A DNA stretch of 64,000 nt from an uncultured PS1 clade bacterium (GCA_902624095.1 CACNWB010000002.1:56153-120152), one strand, 5' to 3'. Positions 17,071-27,078 are shown, counted from the first letter of the stretch. The notes: generated by a model not told the origin, from the letters alone. Made by a program: numbers and translations.

Positions 17071-20000
17071 ATGGCAAGTCTGTTTGATATCGCTAATAGT
17101 GGGCTACAATCCTACAGAAAAGCTCTTTCGGTTACTGGGCAAAATATCGGTAACATTAACACTGAGGGATTTAAGCGTCGCGAAGCAAACCTCGAGGAGG
17201 TAACGTCTGGCACAGGCGGGGTTCAGAGCTCCGGAAGTCAGGTAGGTTTGGGCGTCCGAGTTGAATCTATTAGGCGTTCATTCGATACTTATCTCCAAAC
17301 AAGAGTCCGGACATCACTTGCTCAATTTGAAAATACGGACACTTTTGTTGGAAGTCTTAAAGAAATAGAAAATATGCTTCTGCCCGGAGACGCAGGACTA
17401 GGCAATTTTTTGGGTAATTTTTTTGCTTCTCTGCAAGCTGTTGCCTCTTCTCCGGCGGATAATGCGCCGCGTGTTGTTGCGACGGAAGACGGCAAGGCGC
17501 TCGCAAATGCCTTCCGGCAAACCCATCAAATGCTAACCGATGTTAAAACAGGGATTCTGCAAGAGGCTAAGCAGGAAGCGGCCTTATTGAATGAATTGTC
17601 TATTCAAGCTGCTAAAAACAACGCTCAAATACTTTCCACTGGACAGGGTTCGTCCAGTAATTTTTTGCTCGATACAAGAGATAGAGTTATCGACGAAATA
17701 AGTCGTCTTGCTGAAATTACAGCGGATTTAGGTTCGCGTGGGGAAGCACTAGTGCGGCTTGGCCCCAGTGGTGTCGGTCTTGAATTGGTTTCCGAGAGCA
17801 ACTCAAAATCCCTAGAAGTTTTCAGCGATGATCGCACGTTGGGTTTTTCAATAGATGGCACGCCGACAAGTCAGATTGTAAATGGCAAACTTAAGGGACT
17901 GCAGGTCGGTTATGCTTTGGCAGCAGAAATAATTTCCGAATTGGACCAATTGGCTTTTAATTTCGTGAAAGCGGTAAATGCTCAACACAGAGAGGGCATA
18001 GATATTGACGGAGCTGAAGGTATCGATATGTTCGGTTCAGCAGGCTTTGAAGTTAGCAAAGGCAGAACAAACACTGGCGTGTATTCAGTTGAAACAACTG
18101 TCACAGACATAAACCTTGCCCAGTCTGCAGATATCAGCTTTTCATTTTCCAAGGAACAAAACTCTTGGATTGCAAGAGATGCTTCATCGAACCAAATTGG
18201 AAGTGGCCGAGACATTATTCTGTTACCCGGATTGCAGGTTCAGGTAATCGGCAGCCCTGATAATAATGATGATTTTTTGCTCAGTCCGGCGTCTAATTAC
18301 GCCAAAAACCTAAGCTTTCTTCTAACTAGCGGCGATCAGATTGCAGCGGCAGCCAAAAATTTAGTTTCTTCCGATGTGGCTAACACGGGAGATGCCTCAA
18401 TTCAAGCAACAAGGCTCCTGACAAATTCCCCCTCCGATATGCCGAGTATATCAGAAGTTATGCGGAATTCGGCGTCTGTAGTAACGGGAACAACTTTCTT
18501 GAGAGACGGGAGCGTTTTTTCAGTTCCTTCCAATGTCGACAATATTTCCCTGACAAGTTTTGATTCGCAAGAACAACTGCAGTTCTCTCTTTCAAACGCC
18601 GAATTACAATCGGCATCCCAGTTGAGCTTTTCAATTGTTCAGCCAAATGGCACAACTGTAGATCACCAGTTTGACATAAGATATGCTAGCGTGTTTCCAG
18701 GATCTGCCGGACGGTGGACAGATGCTAGTGAAATTGGAAAATACCTAAACCTTGGCACTCTAAAAAATGCTAGCAATCAAAGTCTCAAGGATTTGGGCAT
18801 TTTTGTTGCTGCATCAGGCGCCCAAATAACAATGGCGTTGTCAGCCGGTCAGTTTTCTTCCGCCACTAATAAGGAAGGGAAAATTAGTTCTGGTTCTGCT
18901 AATGTTCTGGGCACAAAGAAATCTGCGAGCTCAAGCTCCAATATTCAGATTTTCACTCGCGAAGGGCGCCATATTGCGGGCACGACACTCTCCGGATCGG
19001 AGATTGCCTCCTTGTTGGTGAAGGAAAATGGATTTTCTTCCGCGGCTCGATACCGGGCGGACTACCTGAATTCGGCAACACACTCCTATCGTGGTATAAA
19101 ACTGGATCGTTCGATTTCTGGCGGTGAGAAACGGATAGTGTTTGGCAGTAATGGTACTGCGGCAAGCGCTACGGGAGCAGTTGGTTCTGTGCCCGCGAGT
19201 TCGGCGGCCGCTCATACTTTAACACTTAATACGGTAAGTCATTCCACGGATCTGAGCATTTCAACGGGCAGCTCAGCAGAACTGGTAGCTTCACAAATAA
19301 ACGCTATTGCCAAAGATAATGGAGTGATGGCCCACGCCTCGACGAGGGTAGAGTTCTTTGCCCCCAGCACCTCTGGCACCGCAACTTTTTCAATAGAGTC
19401 TGTGAACCAAAAACCGGTTAACGTTTCAGCGCAAATTTCGAACACTGATCTGACTGATTTTGCTCAAAAAATTAATGAATTGTCTGGTCAAACAGGCGTT
19501 AAAGCCTCGCTTTCTGCCGACCGTCTGCGTGTGGTGCTTGAGAGTGAGACTGGCAAAGATATCATTCTTTCTGGTTTTTCATTCGCGGGAACTATGAGCA
19601 GCCGGGTTGTGGACCAAAGGACTAAAAGTTTAACTTCGACCATTACACTAGGGCAAGGCAACAACGACAGCGCCCGTTATTCAGGCGCAATTGAATTATT
19701 GTCTCAGGGTGCCTTTTCAATAACTAAAACAGGAAGCGCAACTGTAAATGCAAGCAATTCTGAACTTGCGTCCGGGCTGATTAAAGAAACGCTGTCTCAA
19801 ACTGGAGAAAAATCGGCTCTATTTTTTGATGCGGACCAAGCTGGAGCAGGAAATCAAGCTGGCGCTTCGGGCTTCAAGGCTTCTGTAGCATCGGGCCAAT
19901 TTAATGTCTCGCTTCCAAGTACCGGATCGGGTCAGGCTTTTGCGGCTTCGGTTGCCCTCAAAAATTTGTCAGAAGTTTCGCCAAGTAGTATCGCGTCTGA

Positions 20001-21360
20001 GATTGCTAACCAGTTGAGAGGTTCCTCACCGACGACGGCTCTTTCCGGGGTAACTGCTCTAACCGTTCTGCCTGAAGATAAAAGTTCGGTCAAAGTTTCA
20101 TTCGAAGGCAAGATCTATACACTTGAAGTTGCTTACAAGAATGCGTCCATCAAAACAAATCCCGATATTAGAGTGACTGGGGGTGAGGCCGGCCGCATCG
20201 AGGCTTACTTCGACGCAAATAACAGACTGCAGATTGTTGCTCCAGATGGCAGCGTTAACGGTTCTCAGATAACGGTTCCCGCAAACAGCATTATCGCTGG
20301 AAATGGAGATCGCGCAACCGAGTTTGGTTTAATCTCTTCAAGTGCCGAACCTACGACTGTTTTAAGCGGTCGCAGCGTGTCTTTGCCGACTTCAACTCAA
20401 AATCTGGCTGTGACCGTCGGTGGCAGTGCAGTGAATGTAAGATTAACCCACAGTTCGGGGACATTCACGCTTTCCAGTGCTGATACATCTAAATTAACCG
20501 CTACCTTTGCGAGCACAGGCGGGGCCACAAGCACCAGTGCCAACGACAGAATTTTGCTGAAATCTAACCTCGCGGCACCAGCAATTTCTGTGCCTGAAGC
20601 CGCTGCTTCGGAAGGCCTTGGTTTTAAAGTTTCAGATTATGTAGTCACTTTGAACTCGGACATGTTAGACATCACGCGAACCGATGGCGAGGCTTTGACG
20701 ATCACACGATCTGCCACTTCGCCGGCCGCTGAGAAAATTAGTCTGTCTAATTTGCCCAATGAAGAGCTGATTGTCATGCTAACTGGAAACGGCGCCAGAC
20801 TTTTGTCAGCGTCTTTTGACGAGCTGCCAGTAACTGGCGCAGACCCAATCGAAAATTTTACGGTTCAGTTAATGAATAGCGAAGCTCGAACTATTGAAGT
20901 TTTTGACAAAGATACAGGTCATTCAATTGCTAACCGCGTCCTTGACGAAAATGATCAAACACATGTCGTCGGGTACGAAATAGGTTTGACAGGCCGAGGC
21001 AGCGATGGGGATCGGTATCATATTGAAGAAAATATCGGAGCAGTAGGCGATGGCCGAAATGCGCTAGCGCTTGCCGCGCTCCAGCGGACAACAGTAGGAA
21101 AACCATCCAGTTCCGGCTTTCAGCAAATATTTAATGACACCGTTACTAGGGTTGGAGCAAGCCTTCGAGCAAATGAAACCTCTCTTGAGGCCGCCGAGGC
21201 TATTATGGAAGCCAGTGTAGATGCAGAAGCAGCATATTCCGGTATTAATCTGGATACGGAAGCTGCCCGTTTAATTGAGCAACAACAAGCTTATCAAGCT
21301 TCGGCACGGATTTTGCAGACAGCCAGGGAGCTATTCCAAACACTCATGGATGTGGTCTGA
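17071..21360 (+). CDS. flgK: Hook-associated protein 1 FlgK, giant form (1429 aa)
   Basis: The ends are canonical FlgK. N-terminus: SLFDIANSGLQSYRKALSVTGQNIGNINTEGFKRR, then the D1 coiled region (about 100-260) with FLGNFFASLQAVASSP. C-terminus: SGINLDTEAARLIEQQQAYQASARIL. FlgK is usually about 450-650 residues; roughly 800 extra residues of Ser/Thr/Ala-rich beta repeats fill the exposed middle. R. sphaeroides FlgK is also reported to be unusually long, so this may be a shared trait. ATG 17071 directly follows the flgJ TAG. It joins hook and filament and should be a FlgN client. Confidence 0.94.
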   Translation: MASLFDIANSGLQSYRKALSVTGQNIGNINTEGFKRREANLEEVTSGTGGVQSSGSQVGLGVRVESIRRSFDTYLQTRVRTSLAQFENTDTFVGSLKEIENMLLPGDAGLGNFLGNFFASLQAVASSPADNAPRVVATEDGKALANAFRQTHQMLTDVKTGILQEAKQEAALLNELSIQAAKNNAQILSTGQGSSSNFLLDTRDRVIDEISRLAEITADLGSRGEALVRLGPSGVGLELVSESNSKSLEVFSDDRTLGFSIDGTPTSQIVNGKLKGLQVGYALAAEIISELDQLAFNFVKAVNAQHREGIDIDGAEGIDMFGSAGFEVSKGRTNTGVYSVETTVTDINLAQSADISFSFSKEQNSWIARDASSNQIGSGRDIILLPGLQVQVIGSPDNNDDFLLSPASNYAKNLSFLLTSGDQIAAAAKNLVSSDVANTGDASIQATRLLTNSPSDMPSISEVMRNSASVVTGTTFLRDGSVFSVPSNVDNISLTSFDSQEQLQFSLSNAELQSASQLSFSIVQPNGTTVDHQFDIRYASVFPGSAGRWTDASEIGKYLNLGTLKNASNQSLKDLGIFVAASGAQITMALSAGQFSSATNKEGKISSGSANVLGTKKSASSSSNIQIFTREGRHIAGTTLSGSEIASLLVKENGFSSAARYRADYLNSATHSYRGIKLDRSISGGEKRIVFGSNGTAASATGAVGSVPASSAAAHTLTLNTVSHSTDLSISTGSSAELVASQINAIAKDNGVMAHASTRVEFFAPSTSGTATFSIESVNQKPVNVSAQISNTDLTDFAQKINELSGQTGVKASLSADRLRVVLESETGKDIILSGFSFAGTMSSRVVDQRTKSLTSTITLGQGNNDSARYSGAIELLSQGAFSITKTGSATVNASNSELASGLIKETLSQTGEKSALFFDADQAGAGNQAGASGFKASVASGQFNVSLPSTGSGQAFAASVALKNLSEVSPSSIASEIANQLRGSSPTTALSGVTALTVLPEDKSSVKVSFEGKIYTLEVAYKNASIKTNPDIRVTGGEAGRIEAYFDANNRLQIVAPDGSVNGSQITVPANSIIAGNGDRATEFGLISSSAEPTTVLSGRSVSLPTSTQNLAVTVGGSAVNVRLTHSSGTFTLSSADTSKLTATFASTGGATSTSANDRILLKSNLAAPAISVPEAAASEGLGFKVSDYVVTLNSDMLDITRTDGEALTITRSATSPAAEKISLSNLPNEELIVMLTGNGARLLSASFDELPVTGADPIENFTVQLMNSEARTIEVFDKDTGHSIANRVLDENDQTHVVGYEIGLTGRGSDGDRYHIEENIGAVGDGRNALALAALQRTTVGKPSSSGFQQIFNDTVTRVGASLRANETSLEAAEAIMEASVDAEAAYSGINLDTEAARLIEQQQAYQASARILQTARELFQTLMDVV

Positions 21361-21368
21361 GGTAAGTC

Positions 21369-22652
21369 ATGGAAATTTCGACTAAACTCTTTAATCAAAG
21401 AGCAGTTCAGCAATTCTCTCGAATGAATGAGGATATTCAAAATCTCCAGAATAGAGTTGCGACAGGAAAAAATATTTTACGCGCCTCGGATGATCCTATT
21501 GCCGCAGTCAACCTTTCTGTTGCTAAAGAGCAGAAGGAACTGATCGAGAGGTTTGAGAAAAACGCTGCCTCCGCCCGTCAGACCCTCGATTTAACGGACG
21601 GCGCATTGCAGCAAGCCGTGAATGTGGTGACAAGAATAACCGAGTTGGCCATTCAGGCAGGCAACGATACATATGGTGTTCAGGATCGCAAGGCGATAGA
21701 GACGGAAGTGGATGAACTGACCAATGTCCTTGTTTCAATAGCCAACACTCGTGACTCATCTGGGCAAAGCATATTCGGGGGTTTCAAAACCGACATCGAC
21801 GCATTCAAAGTGCATCTTGATGGAAATATCACCTATCAGGGCGATACTGGACAACGTTCATTGCAGCTCTCTGAAAATATGCCTGTTACGACTTCTCTCG
21901 ACGGCGCTAATGCATTCATGAGAGTGGAAACAGCCAAAGGCAGCCTGAGCGTGTTCGATATGCTCAAAAGTGCCAAAAGTGCAATCTCTTCAGCTGCATC
22001 AGCTCATAAACAGGCAACGTCCACTGGCTCAGCTCTTGTTGAATTTACCCTCCCGCGAGACCCCATCGGTTGGAAGTTCAGTATTACCGGGTCAAAGGGC
22101 ACAGCCGAAATATCTGCGGATATATCAACTGGAAACATTGCGGCATTGTCGGCTGCCATCAATACTCAAACCAGTTCGACTGGTGTGGCAGCTGCGGTAG
22201 ACACTAACGGTGCTCTTAAACTCACTGAAAACTTTAATGGTGAGATTAAAATGTCTCATGTCGAGATCAGTGGTGTAAATTTCGCTGAAGAGGAAGTTGA
22301 GTACTTCGCGAATTTCACAAGTTACGACGGCACTGGTGAAATTGTTGGCGAGGTTCGAAAGCTGACGGATATGGACCAAATTGTTGGTACTTCTGTCAAT
22401 AATTTGAACGCCACCCTGAACCATATTAGCTCGCAAATGGCCTTTGTAGGTGCGCAGATCAATAAAGTGGACAGCCAAAGTCAGGTGTTATCAGAGCGTA
22501 AAATCACGGTTGATGAGAAAATATCAGAAATCGGTGACGCTGATTTAACCGAGCTGGTAACGCAGCTTAAATCGTTGATATTAAATAGAGATGCTGCTCA
22601 GCAAGCATTTGTGAAAATTGGGCAACAGAGCCTCTTTGATTATCTAAGATAG
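21369..22652 (+). CDS. flgL: Hook-associated protein 3 FlgL
   Basis: A 427-aa flagellin-like junction protein. The N-terminus reads STKLFNQRAVQQFSRMNEDIQNLQNRVATGKNILRASDDP; the C-terminus reads LTELVTQLKSLILNRDAAQQAFVKIGQQSLFDYLR. The D2 region (about 190-310) is longer than in the smallest FlgL proteins. It lies between FlgK and the filament. It is 8 bp after flgK and is the last gene of the flgG-flgL unit; the flagellin gene downstream has its own promoter. Confidence 0.93.
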   Translation: MEISTKLFNQRAVQQFSRMNEDIQNLQNRVATGKNILRASDDPIAAVNLSVAKEQKELIERFEKNAASARQTLDLTDGALQQAVNVVTRITELAIQAGNDTYGVQDRKAIETEVDELTNVLVSIANTRDSSGQSIFGGFKTDIDAFKVHLDGNITYQGDTGQRSLQLSENMPVTTSLDGANAFMRVETAKGSLSVFDMLKSAKSAISSAASAHKQATSTGSALVEFTLPRDPIGWKFSITGSKGTAEISADISTGNIAALSAAINTQTSSTGVAAAVDTNGALKLTENFNGEIKMSHVEISGVNFAEEEVEYFANFTSYDGTGEIVGEVRKLTDMDQIVGTSVNNLNATLNHISSQMAFVGAQINKVDSQSQVLSERKITVDEKISEIGDADLTELVTQLKSLILNRDAAQQAFVKIGQQSLFDYLR

Positions 22653-22678
22653 TTGAAATAGTGAAGGGGGTCAGGTCT

Positions 22679-22695
22679 TTGGCACGCGATTTGCA
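22679..22695 (+). promoter_or_regulatory. Sigma-54 promoter for flagellin gene 1
   Basis: TTGGCACGCGATTTGCA, a full-consensus site with predicted start near 22706, 22 nt before flagellin ATG 22728 (AGGAAGG just upstream). Flagellin is therefore under sigma-54, not sigma-28, control at this locus. Confidence 0.92.
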
Positions 22696-22727
22696 GTGTT
22701 CAAGCAAGACTAGACCGAGGAAGGACT

Positions 22728-24842
22728 ATGACGAAAATCGACACGAATATTGCGGCTTTGAAATCGCTACATCATTTGACTCGCAATGAGAATGATTATT
22801 CCAAGGCGGTTGAACGCCTTTCGTCGGGTAAACGCATTAATAACGCTGGTGACGATGCTGCTGGAGCATCCATTGTTAACCGAATGACAGCTCAAATCTC
22901 GGGTATGAAAATGGCAATGCGCAATGCTGCTGATGCTATTTCGATGTCGCAAGTGGCTGAAGGCGCAATGGATGAGGTTTCGGATATCCTGCAGCGCATG
23001 CGCGAATTAGGTGTTCAGGCAGCAAACGGAACATACTCGGGAGCGGACCGTGTAGCCCTTAACCAAGAAATTAATCAGTTAAAAAATGAACTTCTAAGAA
23101 TCTCAGAGACTACATCTTTCAATACGACTAAGTTGCTCAACGGCACATTTCAGGACACGCAATTCGAAATTGGTTTTGATGAGACGCCGCAACATACACA
23201 CACTTTAACAATCAAAGACATGTCTCCCTCGGCTTTGGGGATGTGGGAAATTAATTCTCAGCTCGAGAAGACTGTTTCTCTGTCTTCAGTTGCAGGTAAC
23301 TCGGCTGCTGCCATTATAACCACTTCGGCTGATCATGATTTTGCGGCTGGGGATATCGTGGCCTATGAAAAAGGCTCTTCGCCGATCCCAGGACTTATCC
23401 CCGGCAGAAATTATAAAGTCGCCACAGCAAATCTTGCTGCCACTACTTTTTCCCTAACTGAGTTAGATGGCACCGCTATTACTTATGGACAGCTCACAGC
23501 GGCCGGATATGGTGCTGGAACGGGTGCTAAATTCCACCTATCAACTTTGGCAGGAGCCCCTAATGTTGCGGAAACGGGAGGCGCAGCTGCGGGTTCAAAC
23601 GTTTTGGCCGCTGAGAACCTTACAATCTATGGTCATGTCGGAACGGAAACAGCAAATATTACAGTCGGTTCTACAGGCAGGGATATTGCAGCTGCGGTGA
23701 ATAATATTACCAGTTCGACAGGCGTGACGGCATCTGCTCAGACCAATGCGCGTCTGACATTCACGCCCAACGACACGAGCTCTGATTATAAAATAGTTTC
23801 ATTCGACTTGTTTGGAATGAATACCCAAGCAATCAATGTTACTGCTTCCATTAAAATAGGTAGTGCGGATGGACTTAACATCGCTGATCTGTCGGATTTG
23901 AGAGATAAAATCAGCGGTATTTCGGGAAATACTGACATCACGGCGACACTGTCGGTTGACGGAACACATATCGATTTGTTCTCCCCCGACGGCTACGACA
24001 TTGTGATCGATAATTTTGATTTTCCAATGGATAGTTCGCCCGACCAAACCACCGCTACTGTTGCCAATGGTGGAGCAAATACTAGCGACACCATTACTGC
24101 CACCGCCCATGGATTTAAGGTCGGGGATGTGGTTCGGCTAACAAGCATACATAATTCCGAGAGCACTCTTGCTGGTTTGTCCTTGGACACTGATTATTTC
24201 ATCAAAACGAGTACCGTTAATACCTTCACTCTTGCTACAGGAAGTCACACCGGTACGACAGTAAACGTTACAGCTGCAAACTCCAACCCGTTAACGTTTA
24301 CTAAGGCATTGAAAACTATGAATGTCCAAACAATGGACGGAGACAAAAATCTCAAAGGTTTTGCCGTGCAGCTTACCGATAAAGATTTGGGAAGCGATGA
24401 AACGCCTAATCTCGCAGATAACATGAGAATAACCGGCGAGGTCACGTTTAGATCTCCGGAAGTCTTCACAATTGTTCCTGCAGATGACGAAAGTATTTTC
24501 AGAGATCAACCCCAGTCTGCAAGTCTGACTAAGATATCGGAAATGAATGTACTTACCATCCGCTCTGCACAAAATATGTTGGCCGCTATTGATGGAGCCC
24601 TGTTATCCGTAGATGCCGAAAGAGGCAAGTTAGGGGCAACAATGAATAGGATGGAACACACCATCGACAACTTGTCCAATATTGTCATGAACACGCAGCA
24701 ATCGAAGGGCAGAATTTCTGATGCTGATATGGCAGCTGAGTCTGTCAATCTTTCGAAATCGCAAATTTTGCAGCAAGCCGCTACAGCCATGCTTGCGCAG
24801 GCTAATCAGTCGATGCAAAGCGTACTGGATTTATTGCGTTAA
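22728..24842 (+). CDS. Flagellin 1, 704 aa with phage-virion-like inserted modules
   Basis: Filament subunit. The D0/D1 N-terminus reads DTNIAALKSLHHLTRNENDY, then AVERLSSGKRINNAGDDAAG, ILQRMRELGVQAANGTYS; the C-terminus reads LSKSQILQQAATAMLAQANQS. The exposed D2/D3 part (about 150-600) holds two copies of a module (about 195-255 and 450-512) with the pattern H(D/G)F..GD.V....GL..(G/D).(N/D)Y.(V/I)....TF.L, which I know mainly from phage structural proteins and adhesins. Between them lies a flagellin hook IN-like unit (about 305-345). Secretion is by the type III gate; FliS is the likely chaperone. Only 8 residues longer ends would fit a 270-aa minimal flagellin, so most of the mass is surface-exposed. 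Confidence 0.93.
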   Translation: MTKIDTNIAALKSLHHLTRNENDYSKAVERLSSGKRINNAGDDAAGASIVNRMTAQISGMKMAMRNAADAISMSQVAEGAMDEVSDILQRMRELGVQAANGTYSGADRVALNQEINQLKNELLRISETTSFNTTKLLNGTFQDTQFEIGFDETPQHTHTLTIKDMSPSALGMWEINSQLEKTVSLSSVAGNSAAAIITTSADHDFAAGDIVAYEKGSSPIPGLIPGRNYKVATANLAATTFSLTELDGTAITYGQLTAAGYGAGTGAKFHLSTLAGAPNVAETGGAAAGSNVLAAENLTIYGHVGTETANITVGSTGRDIAAAVNNITSSTGVTASAQTNARLTFTPNDTSSDYKIVSFDLFGMNTQAINVTASIKIGSADGLNIADLSDLRDKISGISGNTDITATLSVDGTHIDLFSPDGYDIVIDNFDFPMDSSPDQTTATVANGGANTSDTITATAHGFKVGDVVRLTSIHNSESTLAGLSLDTDYFIKTSTVNTFTLATGSHTGTTVNVTAANSNPLTFTKALKTMNVQTMDGDKNLKGFAVQLTDKDLGSDETPNLADNMRITGEVTFRSPEVFTIVPADDESIFRDQPQSASLTKISEMNVLTIRSAQNMLAAIDGALLSVDAERGKLGATMNRMEHTIDNLSNIVMNTQQSKGRISDADMAAESVNLSKSQILQQAATAMLAQANQSMQSVLDLLR

Positions 24843-24869
24843 TACTCCTCCCTCACCTTACGCAATAAA

Positions 24870-24897
24870 GAAAGCCCCCCGAAATCGGGGGGCTTTC
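24870..24897. terminator. Bidirectional rho-independent terminator between the flagellin genes
   Basis: GAAAGCCCCCCG-AAAT-CGGGGGGCTTTC: a perfect 12-bp stem with a 4-base loop, flanked by A-rich and T-rich sides. It sits between two convergent flagellin genes and can end both transcripts. Confidence 0.93.
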
Positions 24898-24933
24898 CAT
24901 TTTACGAGACTTTCACTTGTATAGTTTAAGTGA

Positions 24934-27018
24934 TTAGCCTTGCAGCAGAGCCAGCAGACCTTGCCTAGAAGCGTTGGCCTGGGCAAGCATTGCAGTGGCA
25001 GCTTGCTGGAGGATCTGTGCCTTAGTCAGTTTCGAAGTTTCTGAAGCGAAGTCAGCATCTACGATGCGGCCTCTAGAAGCATCGAGGTTGGTTTGGTACG
25101 TAGTCAGGTTGCTGATGGCACTATCAAGACGATTTTCAACAGCACCAAATCCAGCACGGAAGGTTGAGACCGTATCGATAGCAGTGTCAATAGCAGCTAG
25201 AGCCGCAGTTGCATTTGCCACCGATCCAACACTGAGACCCTCTGAAGTAGTATCTACTGCTTCAGACTGAGCCTGCAGACCCAACGTTGCCAGGCCAGTG
25301 TGTGTGTCTTGCTCACCATCTTCAATTGCAATGGTTCCACCATCATTTGATGTTAGTGTCAAAGCACCGAAAACTACATAATCACCCGTGGCTTCGGCTG
25401 TTACCGAGACGCCGTTTATGTCAGTAACTGCAGTAACAAAGCCTGTTGCAGTTCCAGAATTGGCATCGATGGTAAGGCCAGACTCAGAGGTGAGGACCAC
25501 TGCGCCTGTAGTAGCATCAGCTGTGGCAACAATGTCGACTGCGCCGCCGATTGTGCTGTTAATGGTACTAACAACATCCGCACTGTTCACAGCAGATGCA
25601 AGGTTAACAGTGATGTCGTTAACACTAAAATCTGACAGTTGTGCGTTAGTGACGCCAGCAAGGTCAATGGTAAGGTTTGCAACTGTTCTGGCTGATGCTG
25701 TCACGCCGGCACTAGCAGCGTTGATAGCCTCAGCTTTATGCAGAGCGGATGCGGAAGTAGAAGCGCCAATGGCAACTCCATTAACTTTGACATTCATTGC
25801 TGCTGTTAAGGCAGTGCTTGTTACTACTGCGCCTCTGACAACGCTGCCGGTAGTTTGGTTGAAACCAAGGGCATTGACGTCACCGATTGTTCCAGGGGCA
25901 GCCGTAGCATTGGCACCGTAGCCATTTACATGCGATCCGGCTTCGATAGACACAGCTGTACCATCTGCATTGGCAAGCTGGACAAAACCACCATACACAT
26001 CATTAGCATGACCAATATTTCCGATGTCTGCGCCAGCCAGGTTAATGTTGTCACCACTGGTGTTCGAGAACACAATGAACCCATTACTGTTAATAGTAGC
26101 AGTAACCCGTGTGGTATTATTTACCTCTGCGACGAAGGCTTCTTTAGTATCTTGAGCGGCAATTGCCACACCATTAACCGTTATTGTACCGCCGGCGGTA
26201 AACGAAGAGCTCGTTCCAACTACTTCGTTGAATGCGGTAGCAACCGCCCCGTGAACACCAGAATTCTTATTAATCATCGCGGCAATTACAGCTGCGTTAC
26301 GGCCTGCTGAGCCATTTGCGGCTGGTGAAGCCAAAGCAGCTTCCAAGTCGTGGGCAATGCCGTTCAGTGCATCCGTTGTCCCAGTATCTTCTGCTTCCGA
26401 AAACGCATTTTTGCCATTAATCCTGACGTCAGCTGCCGCGAAGTCTGTGCCCGCAGTGATAGCTGTGACGCGCTCTGAAGTCAGAACACGTGCGCTTGAA
26501 GATGATCCGATTCCAAGAGAACTGACATCTGTTTTCTGCAGAGCAATCTCAAGGGAGTCTCCCTTATCAATTCCAATCTGCATTGTAACAGAGTTATTCG
26601 TACCATTTAGCAAATTTACTTGATTGAAATTTGTTTTGGCAGAAATGGCGTCGATTTCAGCTGCTAGAGCGTCGACTTCAGCCTGAATTTGAGCCCGATC
26701 AGTCGCATTCAGCGTGCTATTACCAGCTTGGACGCTCAGTTCACGCATGCGCTGCAAGATATTCTCGACTTCGCCGAGAGCTCCTTCAGCTGTCTGCGTC
26801 AAAGAGATTGCGTCGTTTGCATTCCGAATAGCTACACCCAAGCTACGAGTTTGAGCTTCAAATTTTGAAGCAATAGCTGAGCCGGCAGCATCGTCAGCTG
26901 CAGAATTAATGCGTAAGCCTGTAGACAAGCGATTCATAGCAGAATTCAAGTCCTGCATTGAGTCATCCATGCCTCTTTGAGCGACCAGCGCACCAACATT
27001 AGTGTGGATTGATGTCAT
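24934..27018 (-). CDS. Flagellin 2, 694 aa
   Basis: Filament subunit, clearly distinct from flagellin 1. N-terminus: MTSIHTNVGALVAQRGMDD, then NRLSTGLRINSAADDAAGSAIA and ILQRMRELSVQAGNS; C-terminus: TKAQILQQAATAMLAQANASRQGLLALLQG. The central 450 residues are Ala/Thr/Val-rich beta repeats of the hook IN kind (VNGVAIAAQDTKEAFVAEVN; VKVNGVAIGASTSASALHKAE). A GGGGA site precedes ATG 27018. It is read from its own sigma-54-like promoter with two palindromes. fliD follows on the same strand upstream but has a separate promoter. Confidence 0.94.
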   Translation of the reverse strand: MTSIHTNVGALVAQRGMDDSMQDLNSAMNRLSTGLRINSAADDAAGSAIASKFEAQTRSLGVAIRNANDAISLTQTAEGALGEVENILQRMRELSVQAGNSTLNATDRAQIQAEVDALAAEIDAISAKTNFNQVNLLNGTNNSVTMQIGIDKGDSLEIALQKTDVSSLGIGSSSSARVLTSERVTAITAGTDFAAADVRINGKNAFSEAEDTGTTDALNGIAHDLEAALASPAANGSAGRNAAVIAAMINKNSGVHGAVATAFNEVVGTSSSFTAGGTITVNGVAIAAQDTKEAFVAEVNNTTRVTATINSNGFIVFSNTSGDNINLAGADIGNIGHANDVYGGFVQLANADGTAVSIEAGSHVNGYGANATAAPGTIGDVNALGFNQTTGSVVRGAVVTSTALTAAMNVKVNGVAIGASTSASALHKAEAINAASAGVTASARTVANLTIDLAGVTNAQLSDFSVNDITVNLASAVNSADVVSTINSTIGGAVDIVATADATTGAVVLTSESGLTIDANSGTATGFVTAVTDINGVSVTAEATGDYVVFGALTLTSNDGGTIAIEDGEQDTHTGLATLGLQAQSEAVDTTSEGLSVGSVANATAALAAIDTAIDTVSTFRAGFGAVENRLDSAISNLTTYQTNLDASRGRIVDADFASETSKLTKAQILQQAATAMLAQANASRQGLLALLQG

Positions 27019-27036
27019 AATAATTTCCCCAAAAAA

Positions 27037-27050
27037 GCGCGATATTGCGC
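27037..27050. promoter_or_regulatory. Near-palindrome in flagellin 2 leader
   Basis: GCGCGATATTGCGC lies about 4-17 nt after the predicted transcription start. It shares the core GCRATATYGC with the second palindrome at 27061-27078. In RNA it could form a small hairpin followed by six U residues just before the GGGGA ribosome site. Confidence 0.45.
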
Positions 27051-27060
27051 GTTAAACAAC

Positions 27061-27078
27061 GGAAGCAATATCGCTTCC
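27061..27078. promoter_or_regulatory. Near-palindrome overlapping the flagellin 2 sigma-54 site
   Basis: GGAAGCAATATCGCTTCC, a GGAAGC/GCTTCC inverted repeat around AATATC. It coincides with the -24/-12 element, so a protein bound here would exclude polymerase. Confidence 0.5.

Noticed and set aside
22653-22727. Search for a sigma-28 promoter of flagellin
   Set aside because: No TAAA-N15-GCCGATAA-like sequence was found before either flagellin; a strong sigma-54 site is present instead.
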